DNA of 64,000 nt from Smithellaceae bacterium (GCA_030690945.1 JAUYFM010000021.1:1-64000); one strand, 5' to 3'; counted from the first letter of the stretch, positions 42,889 to 51,827 are shown. The notes: a model not told the origin generated them from the sequence alone. Program-made: numbers and translations.

Positions 42889-43224
42889 CTATTGGAGGGC
42901 GTCTTGGGCCGCTCCCAGGGTTTCGAATGCAGGGATAAGGGCGATAAATCCCGATATGGTGAACACGTCTTTCACGTTATCCCGGAGCCTGGCCATGCAC
43001 AGCTTCCCGTCGCGCGCTTTCATCTTTTTGGCGGTGGTGAGAAATACTCTCAGGCCGGCGCTGCTGATATAGTCGAGTCCGTCGAGATCGAAAACCAGCT
43101 TTGTTCCCGATTGTTCAAACCACTGGTTGATCCGCTCTTCCAGCTCGGGAACGGTTACAGCATCCAGCCTGCCTCGAATCGCAAAAACGAAAATATCTGA
43201 CTCATTGGTAACGACAATTTCCAT
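42889..43224 (-). CDS. STAS-domain anti-sigma factor antagonist
   Basis: A 111-aa SpoIIAA/RsbV-like protein. The phosphorylatable serine is in LDYISSAGLRVFL; the N-terminus MEIVVTNESDIFVFAIRGRL is the usual first strand and loop. AAGGAG precedes the ATG at 43224; the tracked start is 27 codons too early. It is the partner of the kinase gene 22 bp downstream. Confidence 0.9.
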   Translation of the reverse strand: MEIVVTNESDIFVFAIRGRLDAVTVPELEERINQWFEQSGTKLVFDLDGLDYISSAGLRVFLTTAKKMKARDGKLCMARLRDNVKDVFTISGFIALIPAFETLGAAQDALQ

Positions 43225-43300
43225 GGGTATACTCCTTTTATGATGGCTCGAACCTAAAATGCATTCAGGCACCTCAAGTATAGAAAGAACGAAAACGCAT

Positions 43301-43436
43301 GTCAATGAGTTTTAAGTAACATAAGTTTTAAGTAATTAAGATTTAAGGGTTAAGTAAAAAATATTAACTTAAAACTCAATTACTTAAAACTTAACTACTT
43401 AAAACTTAACTACTTATAACTTAAATCTTAAGACTT
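43301..43436. repeat. Heptamer repeat tract upstream of paaK
   Basis: Degenerate TTTTAAG/CTTAAAA units about 7 bp long, first in one orientation then inverted (TTTTAAGTAA and later ACTTAAAACTTAACTACTTAAAAC), which could fold into a long AT-rich cruciform. Similar units follow paaK at 44807. Function unknown; not a CRISPR because there are no unique spacers. Confidence 0.75.
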
Positions 43437-43501
43437 TTGTTTTGAGGTGAATTTATGCTATAGGGGTGCAAATATTTTTGACCTGAGGAGAACCGTAACC
43501 C

Positions 43502-44809
43502 ATGATCTACAATGAAGAATTCGAAACCCTCCCCCGGGAAGCCCTGGAAGCGCTGCAACTCAAAAGACTGCAGCAGGTTGCCTCACGGGTTTATCATAAC
43601 GTCGGCTTTTATAAAAAGTCCTTCGATAAAGCGGGTGTCTCGCCCGATAATCTGAAATCCCTCGACGACCTCAAACGGTTTCCCTTCACCACCAAGCAGG
43701 ATATGCGGGATAATTACCCCTTTGGATTATTCGCCACGCCGATGAGCAATGTCGTTCGTCTGCACGCCTCGTCGGGCACAACCGGCGCGTCCACGGTGGT
43801 CGGCTACACCAAGCGCGACATTGAAACCTGGGCGGAACTCATGGGACGCTGCTTTGTGGCCGCGGGCCTCACCAAAAACGACATCATCCATAACGCATAT
43901 GGATACGGCTTGTTCACCGGGGGCCTGGGCGCTCATTACGGCGCGGAAAAAATCGGCGCCAGCGTCATCCCGATGTCCGGGGGCAACACCAAACGCCAGA
44001 TCACGATTCTGCAGGATTTCGGCCCCACGGCCATCTGTTGCACGCCTTCCTATGCGCTCAATCTGGCCGAACAGGGTCGTGCCATGGGCGTGGATATGCG
44101 CGCGCTTTCGCTTCGCGTGGGCGTCTTCGGCGCGGAGCCCTGGAGCGAACAGATGCGTCAGGAAATTGAAAAAGCACTGGATCTGACAGCCATGAATATT
44201 TACGGCCTGTCCGAAATCATGGGTCCGGGCGTATCGATGGAGTGCATCGAAGCGCGCGACGGAATGCATATCTTTGAAGATCATTTTTTGGTAGAAACCA
44301 TCAATCCGAAGACCGGCGAAGTGCTGCCGCCAGGCGCTGAAGGCGAACTGATTTTTACGACACTGACCAAAGAAGCCTTTCCGCTCATCCGTTACCGGAC
44401 GCGCGACATATCCCGTTTGAATCCCGCGCCCTGCCGCTGTGGACGAACGCACTACCGCATGGACCGCGTTATGGGCCGCAGCGACGATATGCTCATTATT
44501 CGCGGTGTCAACGTTTTCCCCTCGCAGATCGAAGCCGTGCTGGTGGGCATCGAAGGTCTCGAACCACATTACCAGTTGATTGTTGACCGGGTGGGCACAC
44601 TCGACACACTGGAGGTGCAGGTGGAAGTGACGGAAAAACAGTTCGAGGGCGCCGACGAAGTCAAGGTGCTGCAGAAACTGGAAAAACAACTCCTCAAGGA
44701 CATGAAAGATTATCTGGGCATCACCGCCAAGGTCAAACTGGTGGAACCTAAAACCATCCAGCGCTCCGAAGGTAAGGCCAGTCGGGTGATTGATAAAAGA
44801 AAGTTTTAA
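43502..44809 (+). CDS. paaK: Phenylacetate-CoA ligase
   Basis: A 435-aa adenylate-forming enzyme of the PaaK type. The P-loop is [19 protein letters not shown]; the A8/hinge region [11 protein letters not shown] and [20 protein letters not shown] follow, with a PaaK C-terminal domain carrying the lysine in [16 protein letters not shown]. It activates phenylacetate or a related aryl acid with ATP and CoA. Bordered on both sides by heptamer repeats and surrounded by acyl-CoA genes, which fits aromatic acid breakdown. GAGGAG precedes the ATG. Confidence 0.92.
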   Translation: MIYNEEFETLPREALEALQLKRLQQVASRVYHNVGFYKKSFDKAGVSPDNLKSLDDLKRFPFTTKQDMRDNYPFGLFATPMSNVVRLHASSGTTGASTVVGYTKRDIETWAELMGRCFVAAGLTKNDIIHNAYGYGLFTGGLGAHYGAEKIGASVIPMSGGNTKRQITILQDFGPTAICCTPSYALNLAEQGRAMGVDMRALSLRVGVFGAEPWSEQMRQEIEKALDLTAMNIYGLSEIMGPGVSMECIEARDGMHIFEDHFLVETINPKTGEVLPPGAEGELIFTTLTKEAFPLIRYRTRDISRLNPAPCRCGRTHYRMDRVMGRSDDMLIIRGVNVFPSQIEAVLVGIEGLEPHYQLIVDRVGTLDTLEVQVEVTEKQFEGADEVKVLQKLEKQLLKDMKDYLGITAKVKLVEPKTIQRSEGKASRVIDKRKF

Positions 44810-44851
44810 GTTTTAAGTTTTAAGATTTAAGATTTAAGATTTAAGATTTAA
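44807..44851. repeat. Heptamer repeat tract downstream of paaK
   Basis: TTTTAAG and ATTTAAG units in tandem (about six), overlapping the last codons of paaK. Same unit as in the tract upstream of the gene. Confidence 0.8.
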
Positions 44852-44898
44852 GGTGGAACGTGAAGCGCGGAGTTCGGCGAATCCAGCATGCGCCGGAG

Positions 44899-45801
44899 CT
44901 AATCAGCAAGAGTTCCATAGACATTATTCGGCGGGATGATTCCTCTTTTATCCACTGATACGATACATTCAGTGAAGTGTTGGTTTCCCTTGCGGTTATG
45001 GGCTACCAGTGCCTGAACCACTTCCCATCTGACTTCATTTCTTTCTGCCATCATCGTGATATGTTCGAGAGCAGTGCGATTGTCGAATGATACGGGTCGG
45101 TAAGGCCTTTGGGACGTAAGGGCGTCATAGATATCGCAGATGGCCACGATCTCGACCATCCGGTCACTCAGCCTTATGCCCCGGGGATACCCCGAACCGT
45201 CGATCCTCTCATGATGATCTCTGGCGACGCGGGCGGCAATGTGATCGACGTTCTGTGAGTAATAGCAAAGGAGAATATACCCCGCTGTTGTATGATGTTC
45301 CAGATTTTTTCTTTCGTCGCGCGTGAGAGGAGATGCCTTCGTTAGTATCTCAAGAGGAACGCATACTTTGCCTATGTCATGCAACGGACTTGTTGCCATC
45401 TCTGTTATTCTGGCCTGATAATTGGGCACAAGTTCCCTGGAGAGAAGAGTTAAATAGGCAAATACCATCAAGATGTGGCGGTAGGTATAAGAATCATGTT
45501 GTTTGAAATATTCTATAGAATCTAGTTTAGGCCCGGCGAGCTGTACCTGTTCCATTAAGTAAATAATTTCAGCAAGTTCCTCCTTATTCCTGAAAACTGT
45601 GTTGCCGGGAGGCTGACTGACAAAATTAAGGATATCTTTTCTTACCGTTCCAAATTGCATGAGGGAATATTTTTTTTGATAATCAGCGCTGCTTGAAGAT
45701 ACGAGGGCATGAAAATCATCTTCCGACAGAGTGGTTCCGGCCGGAAGCAGCAAGTGTCGGTCCAATGAATAAACTGGATAATCAAGTGTCAATTTAGACA
45801 T
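44899..45801 (-). CDS. HD-GYP-type domain protein
   Basis: A 300-aa protein. The HD core is visible as SPLHDIGKVCVP, EHHTTAGYILL and the GYP signature DHHERIDGSGYPRG, followed by VAICDIYDALTSQRPYR. HD-GYP proteins hydrolyse cyclic di-GMP; the key HD and GYP residues are present. The N-terminal 100 residues are not a recognised receiver domain. The ATG at 45801 (MSKLTLDYPVY) is preferred over the tracked start. Confidence 0.87.
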   Translation of the reverse strand: MSKLTLDYPVYSLDRHLLLPAGTTLSEDDFHALVSSSSADYQKKYSLMQFGTVRKDILNFVSQPPGNTVFRNKEELAEIIYLMEQVQLAGPKLDSIEYFKQHDSYTYRHILMVFAYLTLLSRELVPNYQARITEMATSPLHDIGKVCVPLEILTKASPLTRDERKNLEHHTTAGYILLCYYSQNVDHIAARVARDHHERIDGSGYPRGIRLSDRMVEIVAICDIYDALTSQRPYRPVSFDNRTALEHITMMAERNEVRWEVVQALVAHNRKGNQHFTECIVSVDKRGIIPPNNVYGTLAD

Positions 45802-45953
45802 GAAATCGCCCTTCATTATTGAAGCGAGTGTTTTTCCAGAAAATGCCACTCACCTTTTGTGCAGCCGCGCAATGAGTAGTGGCGGGATGACCCCGCCTCT
45901 ACTCCTGACGTTTCACGCTTCACACTTTGCGAGCCACGCGCTTTTCTTTTTTC

Positions 45954-46034
45954 CTACCTCTGACCCAACAGCTTCCTTGCCACGACGACGCGCTGTATTT
46001 CGTTGGTGCCTTCGTAGGTATTCTTGCCCTTAAG
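45954..46034 (-). pseudogene. Relic C-terminus of a second acyl-CoA dehydrogenase
   Basis: A 26-codon minus-strand fragment reading LKGKNTYEGTNEIQRVVVAR followed by KLLGQR and a stop, the standard C-terminal end of short-chain acyl-CoA dehydrogenases (catalytic E in YEGTNE). It sits directly behind the intact dehydrogenase gene, in a region without any longer frame. Probably what is left of a deleted paralogue. Confidence 0.8.
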
Positions 46035-46049
46035 CAGGGTTCGTTTGAA

Positions 46050-47876
46050 CTACATGAAACTTTCTTCGGGGATATCAATAGCGCTGCGGTCGCCGCATTT
46101 CATAGCCTTCTCGTATCCGAAGATATCGGGGACATGATTCATGACATAGAACTTGGCGGTGGCGATTTTGCCCTTGTAGAAATTGACATCGATGTCACCT
46201 TGCTCTTTGAGCTTGGCGGCCGCAAGCAGCGCCTGGTCGAGCAGCAACTTGCCACAGTAGACTCTTGCGCCTGCATGCAGGGTCCGGGTGGCGTAGAGCT
46301 GTTTCATCTGCTTGTCGCCGGTCGTCCAGCTAGCATTCATATCGACGATATCTTTGAAAGCAGCCATGGCATCCGCCATCATCGCGAACTGGGCAGCAAA
46401 TTCTGCAGTCTTCTTACCGGCGACGAAGGCGTCTATTTCCGCCACCCACTTCGTAAACGGCGCACTGTCCTTCATGGTGAACTTGCGTCCGGTATAGTCC
46501 TGTGCCTGGATGAAGTTGGTGCCTTCCCAGATACCGTAGATCACGACGTCCCGGTACAGTTCCGCCGGCGCGTACTCTTCCGTGAAGCCGTAGCCGCCGA
46601 GGCAGTTGATTGCATCCCCGGTTGAAAGCCTCGCCATGTCGGACGTATAGGCCTTGCAAAGCGGGTTGTTGATCGCAAACATGTCATCACAATAATCCCG
46701 CTCTTCCTTTGTGGCCGCATCAACAGCCAGGTCGCGGTAGAAATAGGACTGGTAAATCAGCGCCCGGCAGGCCTCCAGAATGGATTTCTGGGACAACAGC
46801 ATGCGGCGGACATCTTCGTGCTCGATGATCCGGACGCTGGGGCCTTTGGGATTGGTGGAATGTTTGCTCTGCACCCGGATCTTGGTATAATCCAGAGCCG
46901 CGTAATAAGCGGAGCCAATGCACCCCAAAGAGAATAGTCCGGTGTTCAGGCGTTCTTCGTTCATATAGGCAAACATCTGCTTCATGCCGATGCCGCGGCC
47001 GTCCACCACTTCCGCCTCGCCGACTATCCAGCCGTAACAGTTATCGTTTTCACCCATGGACAGGGTGGCGGTCGTAGAACCGTGAATGCCCAGTTTGTGC
47101 TCAATGCCCATGGTGGTTACGTCATTCCAGGCGCCCACAGAGCCATCGTCGTTGACCCAGAACTTGGGCACGATGAACAGAGAGATACCGGCGGTGCCTT
47201 CTTTGGAGTTCGGAGTCTTGGCCAGCATCAAATGGATGATGTTTTCCGCAAGGTCATGGTCGCCCGAAGAGATGAAGCATTTCGTACCCGTGAGCTTATA
47301 CTTGCCGGGGACATCCGTGGGAACGGCCCGGCTCTTAACCGCGCCAACCTCGGAGCCTGCGCCCGGTTCGGTAAGCCCCATGGTACCGCCCCACTCACCT
47401 GTCCGCAGCTTGGGCATGAACAGGTCCTGCTGTTTTTGGGTGGCAAATTCATGAAGTACGGTGATTGCGCCCTGGGTCAGACACCAGAACATGACGATCG
47501 ACGGCGACGCAGCAGACTGCATTTCCAGGATCGGAGCATACCAGCACAGCGGTATTTTTCCTTCGCCGCGGTAGCCGAACTGGGGTCCCAGTTCCGCCTC
47601 CATAACGGTTTTATAAACATTCTTGAACGAGTCAGGGGTAACAACCGCATGTTCATTACCGCCCACAAATTTCGCGCCGGGTTCATCGGCATCTTTATTG
47701 GCCGGACACATCACGTCGCGGCAGACTTTGAAGTTAACATCGAGGAAACTATCGATGTCGTCAATCCCGTAGTATTCTTTGTAAGCATCAAGACTCAAGA
47801 GCTTATCCATGCCGAGCCATTCTTTAATCTGGAACGTGATGTCCCGCGTTTGATACAACCAATTACTGTGTGCCAT
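46050..47876 (-). CDS. Acyl-CoA dehydrogenase (600-aa type)
   Basis: A 608-aa flavoprotein of the long acyl-CoA dehydrogenase group with an extra C-terminal helical domain. Marks are MGLTEPGAGSEVGAVKS (FAD/substrate loop), KCFISSGDHDLAENIIHLML, and IWEGTNFIQAQDYTGRK with the catalytic-base glutamate. It oxidises acyl-CoA to enoyl-CoA and passes electrons to ETF. The ATG at 47876 has AGGAG upstream. It lies in the same orientation as the crotonase gene 200 bp away, so the two probably act in one beta-oxidation sequence. Confidence 0.92.
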   Translation of the reverse strand: MAHSNWLYQTRDITFQIKEWLGMDKLLSLDAYKEYYGIDDIDSFLDVNFKVCRDVMCPANKDADEPGAKFVGGNEHAVVTPDSFKNVYKTVMEAELGPQFGYRGEGKIPLCWYAPILEMQSAASPSIVMFWCLTQGAITVLHEFATQKQQDLFMPKLRTGEWGGTMGLTEPGAGSEVGAVKSRAVPTDVPGKYKLTGTKCFISSGDHDLAENIIHLMLAKTPNSKEGTAGISLFIVPKFWVNDDGSVGAWNDVTTMGIEHKLGIHGSTTATLSMGENDNCYGWIVGEAEVVDGRGIGMKQMFAYMNEERLNTGLFSLGCIGSAYYAALDYTKIRVQSKHSTNPKGPSVRIIEHEDVRRMLLSQKSILEACRALIYQSYFYRDLAVDAATKEERDYCDDMFAINNPLCKAYTSDMARLSTGDAINCLGGYGFTEEYAPAELYRDVVIYGIWEGTNFIQAQDYTGRKFTMKDSAPFTKWVAEIDAFVAGKKTAEFAAQFAMMADAMAAFKDIVDMNASWTTGDKQMKQLYATRTLHAGARVYCGKLLLDQALLAAAKLKEQGDIDVNFYKGKIATAKFYVMNHVPDIFGYEKAMKCGDRSAIDIPEESFM

Positions 47877-48072
47877 ATTCAATTTCTCCTATCTTCAATT
47901 TTAACAGGCGTAAAATGAAACGAATCATCTTCCCTGTAAGATTCAAACCCCTCTTACTCAATCCGCGCATGTCCCCACTTCCAGGACATTGATCCATGTA
48001 AACCCGTTTTTCATTGACTGCCGTTTACGTTTCGATTCGTTCGCTCTCTTCATCCCCCGCCGTTCCAAACGA

Positions 48073-48855
48073 TTATTTCCCCTTAAATACCGCGGCGCGC
48101 CGTTCAATAAAAGATTGCAGACCTTCCCTCATATCTTCACTTTTCATGACTTCCGCTACATCTTTATAAATCAAAGCCTTGGCGGTTTCTTCACCCTGAA
48201 GGGCGGCCACGCGGCATGATTTTAAAGCACTCTGCACAGCCAGCGGAGCGGCGCTCGCCACGCGCCTGGCCAGCTCCAGGGCTTTTTCTAACTGCCGGCC
48301 CGGCTCGGTCAGATGCTGAACCAGCCCCAACCGATAGGCCTCCGCCGCGCTCATGTCGTCACCGGTCAGCATATAACGCTGGGTGTTGCCCCAGCCGATT
48401 TCCTTGGGCAGTCGAAGTGTTGCTCCGGCGGCCGGGAAAAAACCACGGCGCACCTCCAGCATGCCGAACCGGGTGTCCGTAGCCGCCACGCGGATGTCCG
48501 TATTGAGCATCATCTCAAAACCCCAGGTATAGCAATAGCCCTGAACAGCCATGATGATGGGTTTGCGGCAGCGGGCATCGCTCATCATGTAAAACGGATC
48601 AATTTCGTTTTCGTTGACGAACGGGAAGCCTTTGCCGGCATCAAATGTGCCTCCCCAATCCGTTAATTCCAGCCCGGAAGTAAAATGAGGCCCTACGGCA
48701 TACACAAGACCCACGCGCGCTTCGGCATCCGCATCCAGGTTGAAGTAGGCGCGAGCCAACTGGTGATACATGTCCTGCGACATGGCATTATATTTTTCAG
48801 GACGATTAACTTCGATCAACAGAATATGCTCTTCTTTTTTAATGTTAATGGTCAT
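48073..48855 (-). CDS. Enoyl-CoA hydratase/isomerase family (crotonase)
   Basis: A 260-aa crotonase: LIEVNRPEKYNAMSQDM start, oxyanion-hole elements in GPHFTSGLELTDW and VQGYCYTWGFEMML, and DTRFGMLEVRRGFFPAAGA with one acidic residue at the usual position. The A/G-rich motifs deviate from classical hydratases (TWGFE in place of GGGxE), so the exact reaction (hydratase, isomerase or hydrolase) is open. Encoded upstream of the acyl-CoA dehydrogenase. Confidence 0.87.
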   Translation of the reverse strand: MTINIKKEEHILLIEVNRPEKYNAMSQDMYHQLARAYFNLDADAEARVGLVYAVGPHFTSGLELTDWGGTFDAGKGFPFVNENEIDPFYMMSDARCRKPIIMAVQGYCYTWGFEMMLNTDIRVAATDTRFGMLEVRRGFFPAAGATLRLPKEIGWGNTQRYMLTGDDMSAAEAYRLGLVQHLTEPGRQLEKALELARRVASAAPLAVQSALKSCRVAALQGEETAKALIYKDVAEVMKSEDMREGLQSFIERRAAVFKGK

Positions 48856-48992
48856 AAAAGGTTCCTTTTCCCAATTATCTGACCGGCAGTATAAGGAAAG
48901 GACGGATGCCTGTCAATGAAATAAGGATCGAGGCACAATAGTGATCCGTTGTTCGGTTGCATTTTTAATGGCAGTAAATCTTCTCCCCGCAC

Positions 48993-49442
48993 TTATCGGG
49001 AGGCTATCATGTCTTCAACCATCGCGGCGGCATCACGCACACAGGGGCGGCAAACTAAACTGAAGCATTCGTTGTTTTTAAAATACGCCTGCCCATCCGG
49101 CGTGCTCAAGTCACAACCGCTTAATAATTCACGGCAAAGGCAGGAGCCGTGTTTAGCGGAAAAACGATTCATGAATTCGCGGATTTTCGCATACGCAATA
49201 TCCGTTTGGGCGCGTTCATCCTTTTCTCTCCTGCCGAATTTCAGGCCCAGCGCCATAATTCCGCCCGATACGGCGCCGCAGACTTCGCCCATGCGCCCCA
49301 TGCCGCCGCCAAAACCGCACGACAGCGCTAAGGCATTATCCACGTCCAGTCCCAATTTATCACAAAAGGGAAATAAAACGGACTGTGCACAATTGTAGCC
49401 TTCCACAAATTTTGCTTCGGCAATTTCAGGATGTTTTTTCAT
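48993..49442 (-). CDS. C_GCAxxG_C_C family protein
   Basis: A 149-aa protein with the family pattern: GYNCAQSV, then SCGFGGGMGRMGEVCGAVSG and a C-terminal series of spaced cysteines (HGSCLCRELL, NECFSLVCRPCV). The cysteines probably bind an iron-sulfur cluster or other metal; the function is unknown. AAGGA precedes the ATG at 49442. Transcribed divergently from the hgc regulator gene; 195 bp separate them. Confidence 0.85.
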   Translation of the reverse strand: MKKHPEIAEAKFVEGYNCAQSVLFPFCDKLGLDVDNALALSCGFGGGMGRMGEVCGAVSGGIMALGLKFGRREKDERAQTDIAYAKIREFMNRFSAKHGSCLCRELLSGCDLSTPDGQAYFKNNECFSLVCRPCVRDAAAMVEDMIASR

Positions 49443-49600
49443 GGCCATTCCTTTCAATTAAATTTTCAATTTTTTCGGAATCTGATATGTTTTTCGTTAA
49501 CCATGCATCGTTAGAATAACATTTTTACTTTCATATTTAAACGATTATTACCCATCAACCATACGCCGAGACTCCCTCACTTATTTTCCAACTTTTTCTC

Positions 49601-49629
49601 TTGACAAATCAAAATATAGTTGCATATTA
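49601..49629 (+). promoter_or_regulatory. Promoter/operator of the hgc regulator operon
   Basis: A consensus TTGACA (49601-49606) with a CATATT/ATATTA -10 at 16-17 bp. The imperfect inverted repeat GTTGCATATTACAAC (49619-49633) covers the -10 and start region, a good position for autorepression. Confidence 0.55.
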
Positions 49630-49637
49630 CAACCATT

Positions 49638-50099
49638 ATGAAAAAGAACAAGGATAATCAAGTCGAATTAATCGATGTTTTCATCGGGCTTGCGCAGGCG
49701 ACGCGATGTTGCAGGCAGGATACCGCCTTCTGCGGCGGGGTGACTTTTCATCAGTTTGTCATCCTGGATGCCGTTGCCAAAAACAAAGAACTCAAGATTT
49801 CGGATTTGCACTCGCTTTTGGCCGTGGAAAAAAGCACGACGACCCGTCTGCTGAATCCGCTGCTCGCCAAAGGCCTTCTGAACAAAGCAAAGTCTATCTC
49901 TGATTCCAGAGCCTTTGTTCTGACACTCACAAAAAACGGCAGGGAAACGCATCACCGGGTTCAGGCCTGCCTTGAGGATTTTTTCAGTAAGGTTGCGGGC
50001 AATCTGCCGGCGAACAAGCAGGAGATTATTTTGCAGGCGGTGCAAACTTTTATCAGTGCCATCAAAAATGCATCCGGCACGTTTAATTGTTGTAGTTAA
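49638..50099 (+). CDS. MarR/ArsR-like winged-helix regulator of hgcAB (putative)
   Basis: A 153-aa winged-helix protein: FHQFVILDAVAKNKELKISD, VEKSTTTRLLNPLLAKGLL (recognition helix) and DSRAFVLTLTKNGRE (wing). It is rich in cysteines: RCCRQDTAFCGG near the N-terminus and CCS at the C-terminus, as might suit a thiol-based metal or metalloid sensor. It lies immediately before hgcA, with its stop TAA overlapping an upstream ATG of that frame. Regulators of ArsR-like type are known beside hgcAB in other bacteria. DNA target and inducer are inferred only. Confidence 0.8.
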   Translation: MKKNKDNQVELIDVFIGLAQATRCCRQDTAFCGGVTFHQFVILDAVAKNKELKISDLHSLLAVEKSTTTRLLNPLLAKGLLNKAKSISDSRAFVLTLTKNGRETHHRVQACLEDFFSKVAGNLPANKQEIILQAVQTFISAIKNASGTFNCCS

Positions 50100-50119
50100 T
50101 GTTATCGAGGGTATCCAAT

Positions 50120-51289
50120 ATGGAGAAAAATAAAAAGAATCTTAGTCCGGCCGACAAATTTGAGTTTCCGGTCATCCAGGAACAGACCAGTTGTGGGTGC
50201 GGCACAAGCACCGCACCCAATGCCGTTTATACGATGCCCCGGCTGGATCAATCTTTTGTCTCGGGATCGATGACCACACCGGCAGGCGAACTGCCCAAAG
50301 TATCATCAGTACTGACCCGGCATGACCGGTGGGGGACAATCAAGGCCCGCCTGGGCGCCGGTAGGATGCATTACATCGTTGATCCCGGACTTTATGCTTT
50401 GGGCCATCCGGATGCTCAAGCGCCCATCCTGGTTACCGCCAATTACAAAATGAGCTTTGACTATCTGCGGCAGGCGCTCGCGGGCCGCAATGCCTGGATT
50501 CTGGTTTTGGATACCAAGGGCATCAACGTATGGTGTGCGGCAGGGAAAGGCACATTCGGCACGGAAGAACTCATCCAGAGAATAGAGACGAGCGGCCTTA
50601 AAAAAGTCGTCGATCACAGAAAACTCATTCTTCCCCAGCTGGGAGCGCCCGGCGTGGCGGCGCATCAGGTCAAACAGTTCACCGGCTTCAAGGTGTATTA
50701 CGGCCCCGTGCGCGCGGCGGACTTGACGGATTATCTTGACGCCGGATTAAAGGCCACAAAAGAAATGAGAATTATGGTTTTCCCGTTAAAAGACCGGGCG
50801 GTGTTAATTCCCCTTGAGCTTCTGATCACGGCTAAACCCTTCATTCTTGTGTCACTTGCTCTTTTAATTCTGTCGGGCATCCTGGGACAATCTGGATTTC
50901 AGACAAACATTTTCCATGATGGATTATTTGCCGTCGGGGCGCTGGCCTGCGCTATCCTGGGCGGTGCGGTGATCAATCCACTGCTATTACCTTATATTCC
51001 CGGACGCGCTTTCTCTGTCAAGGGGCTTATCATCGGGCTGGTCATTGCCTTAGGACTGATTTATCTGCGCGGTATTGATGTGCAGCTCTGGGCGGGTCGC
51101 GCGGAAGCACTGGCTTGGCTGCTGATTATTCCGGCGGTATCGGCTTATCTGGCCATGAATTTTACCGGCTGCTCAACCTATACATCGCTTTCCGGTGTAA
51201 AAAAAGAAATGCGGTTTGCTTTGCCTCTGGAAATGACGGCGGGGATTCTCGGTCTGGCCGTATGGATAACATCATTAATCATGACATAG
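50120..51289 (+). CDS. hgcA: HgcA, corrinoid protein for mercury methylation
   Basis: A 389-aa protein. The N-terminal corrinoid-binding domain (related to the CdhD subunit of acetyl-CoA synthase) holds the diagnostic cap-helix motif GINVWCAAGKGTFG; Cys139 would be the axial cobalt ligand (Cys93 in the Desulfovibrio protein). Five membrane helices follow from about residue 245 (PFILVSLALLILSGIL, GLIIGLVIALGLIYL and others). HgcA transfers a methyl group to Hg(II), giving methylmercury. Start ATG 50120 with GAGGG; a TAATG overlap start at 50099 is possible. hgcB follows by 8 nt. Confidence 0.95.
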   Translation: MEKNKKNLSPADKFEFPVIQEQTSCGCGTSTAPNAVYTMPRLDQSFVSGSMTTPAGELPKVSSVLTRHDRWGTIKARLGAGRMHYIVDPGLYALGHPDAQAPILVTANYKMSFDYLRQALAGRNAWILVLDTKGINVWCAAGKGTFGTEELIQRIETSGLKKVVDHRKLILPQLGAPGVAAHQVKQFTGFKVYYGPVRAADLTDYLDAGLKATKEMRIMVFPLKDRAVLIPLELLITAKPFILVSLALLILSGILGQSGFQTNIFHDGLFAVGALACAILGGAVINPLLLPYIPGRAFSVKGLIIGLVIALGLIYLRGIDVQLWAGRAEALAWLLIIPAVSAYLAMNFTGCSTYTSLSGVKKEMRFALPLEMTAGILGLAVWITSLIMT

Positions 51290-51297
51290 GAGCAATA

Positions 51298-51624
51298 ATG
51301 GGAAACATGGTTTATCTGAAAAATGTCGCAACGCTGGCGATGGACACGACCAAATGCACCGGCTGCGGACTTTGCCTGGATGTCTGTCCCCACAATGTAT
51401 TTAAAATGAATGGAAAAAGCGCGAAAATTGCGGATCGCGATGCTTGTATGGAGTGCGGCGCTTGCAGCCGAAATTGTCCAGCGGACGCGATCAGCGTTCA
51501 ATCCGGCGTCGGCTGCGCGGCTGCCGTCATTAACAGCCTGCTGGGACGCAACGGCGGCGAATGCTGCTGCGGGCCGCAAACGGATAGCTCAAGTGCGCCC
51601 AGAAGCGGCGGCTGTTGCGGCTGA
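51298..51624 (+). CDS. hgcB: HgcB, ferredoxin partner of HgcA
   Basis: A 108-aa 2[4Fe-4S] ferredoxin: CTGCGLCLDVCP and CMECGACSRNCP. Cys73 (in SGVGCAAAV) is at the conserved extra-cysteine position of HgcB, and the protein ends in a vicinal pair (GGCCG), also characteristic. An additional CCC lies at 89-91. HgcB reduces the HgcA corrinoid and may pass Hg(II) to it. AGGAG lies just before the ATG; the tracked ORF starts far upstream inside hgcA and is not used. Confidence 0.95.
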   Translation: MGNMVYLKNVATLAMDTTKCTGCGLCLDVCPHNVFKMNGKSAKIADRDACMECGACSRNCPADAISVQSGVGCAAAVINSLLGRNGGECCCGPQTDSSSAPRSGGCCG

Positions 51625-51827
51625 GCTTTTCACTTGACAAGGGCTATACCCTCGCACGGGCCTGGCGGGAATATCTGGGATTGACCCAGAAAGAGGTCGC
51701 ATCAAGGATGGGAATCAGTCAGGCGGCGCTTTCGCAGATGGAATCAGGAGAAAAGAAACTCCGCAAGGCTTCGCTGGAAAAATTGGCCGAGGCCCTGGAA
51801 CTCAATGTTGAACAGTTGCGCGACTGA
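51615..51827 (+). CDS. XRE-family helix-turn-helix protein
   Basis: A 70-aa protein with an HTH: LTQKEVASRMGISQAALSQM, then LRKASLEKLAEALELNVEQL. Similar domains form the C-terminal half of HigA/RelB-like antitoxins, so this may be a truncated antitoxin. It starts with TTG inside the last codons of hgcB (overlap 10 nt), which would couple it to the mercury operon. No strong Shine-Dalgarno is seen. Confidence 0.7.
   Translation: MRLSFSLDKGYTLARAWREYLGLTQKEVASRMGISQAALSQMESGEKKLRKASLEKLAEALELNVEQLRD

Noticed and set aside
43301-43436. CRISPR array suspected from AT-rich repeats
   Set aside because: Units are about 7 bp, degenerate, and have no spacers of constant length; no cas genes nearby.
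43727-44689. 320-codon minus-strand ORF opposite paaK
   Set aside because: A shadow of a GC-rich gene; its composition (His/Gly/Arg-rich) has no domain and paaK is certain.
45927-47918. Long plus-strand ORFs opposite the acyl-CoA dehydrogenase
   Set aside because: Antisense shadows; the dehydrogenase frame has clear family motifs throughout.
49601-51624. mer operon or other mercury-resistance genes near hgcAB
   Set aside because: No merA, merB, merR or merT-like proteins are encoded in the window.
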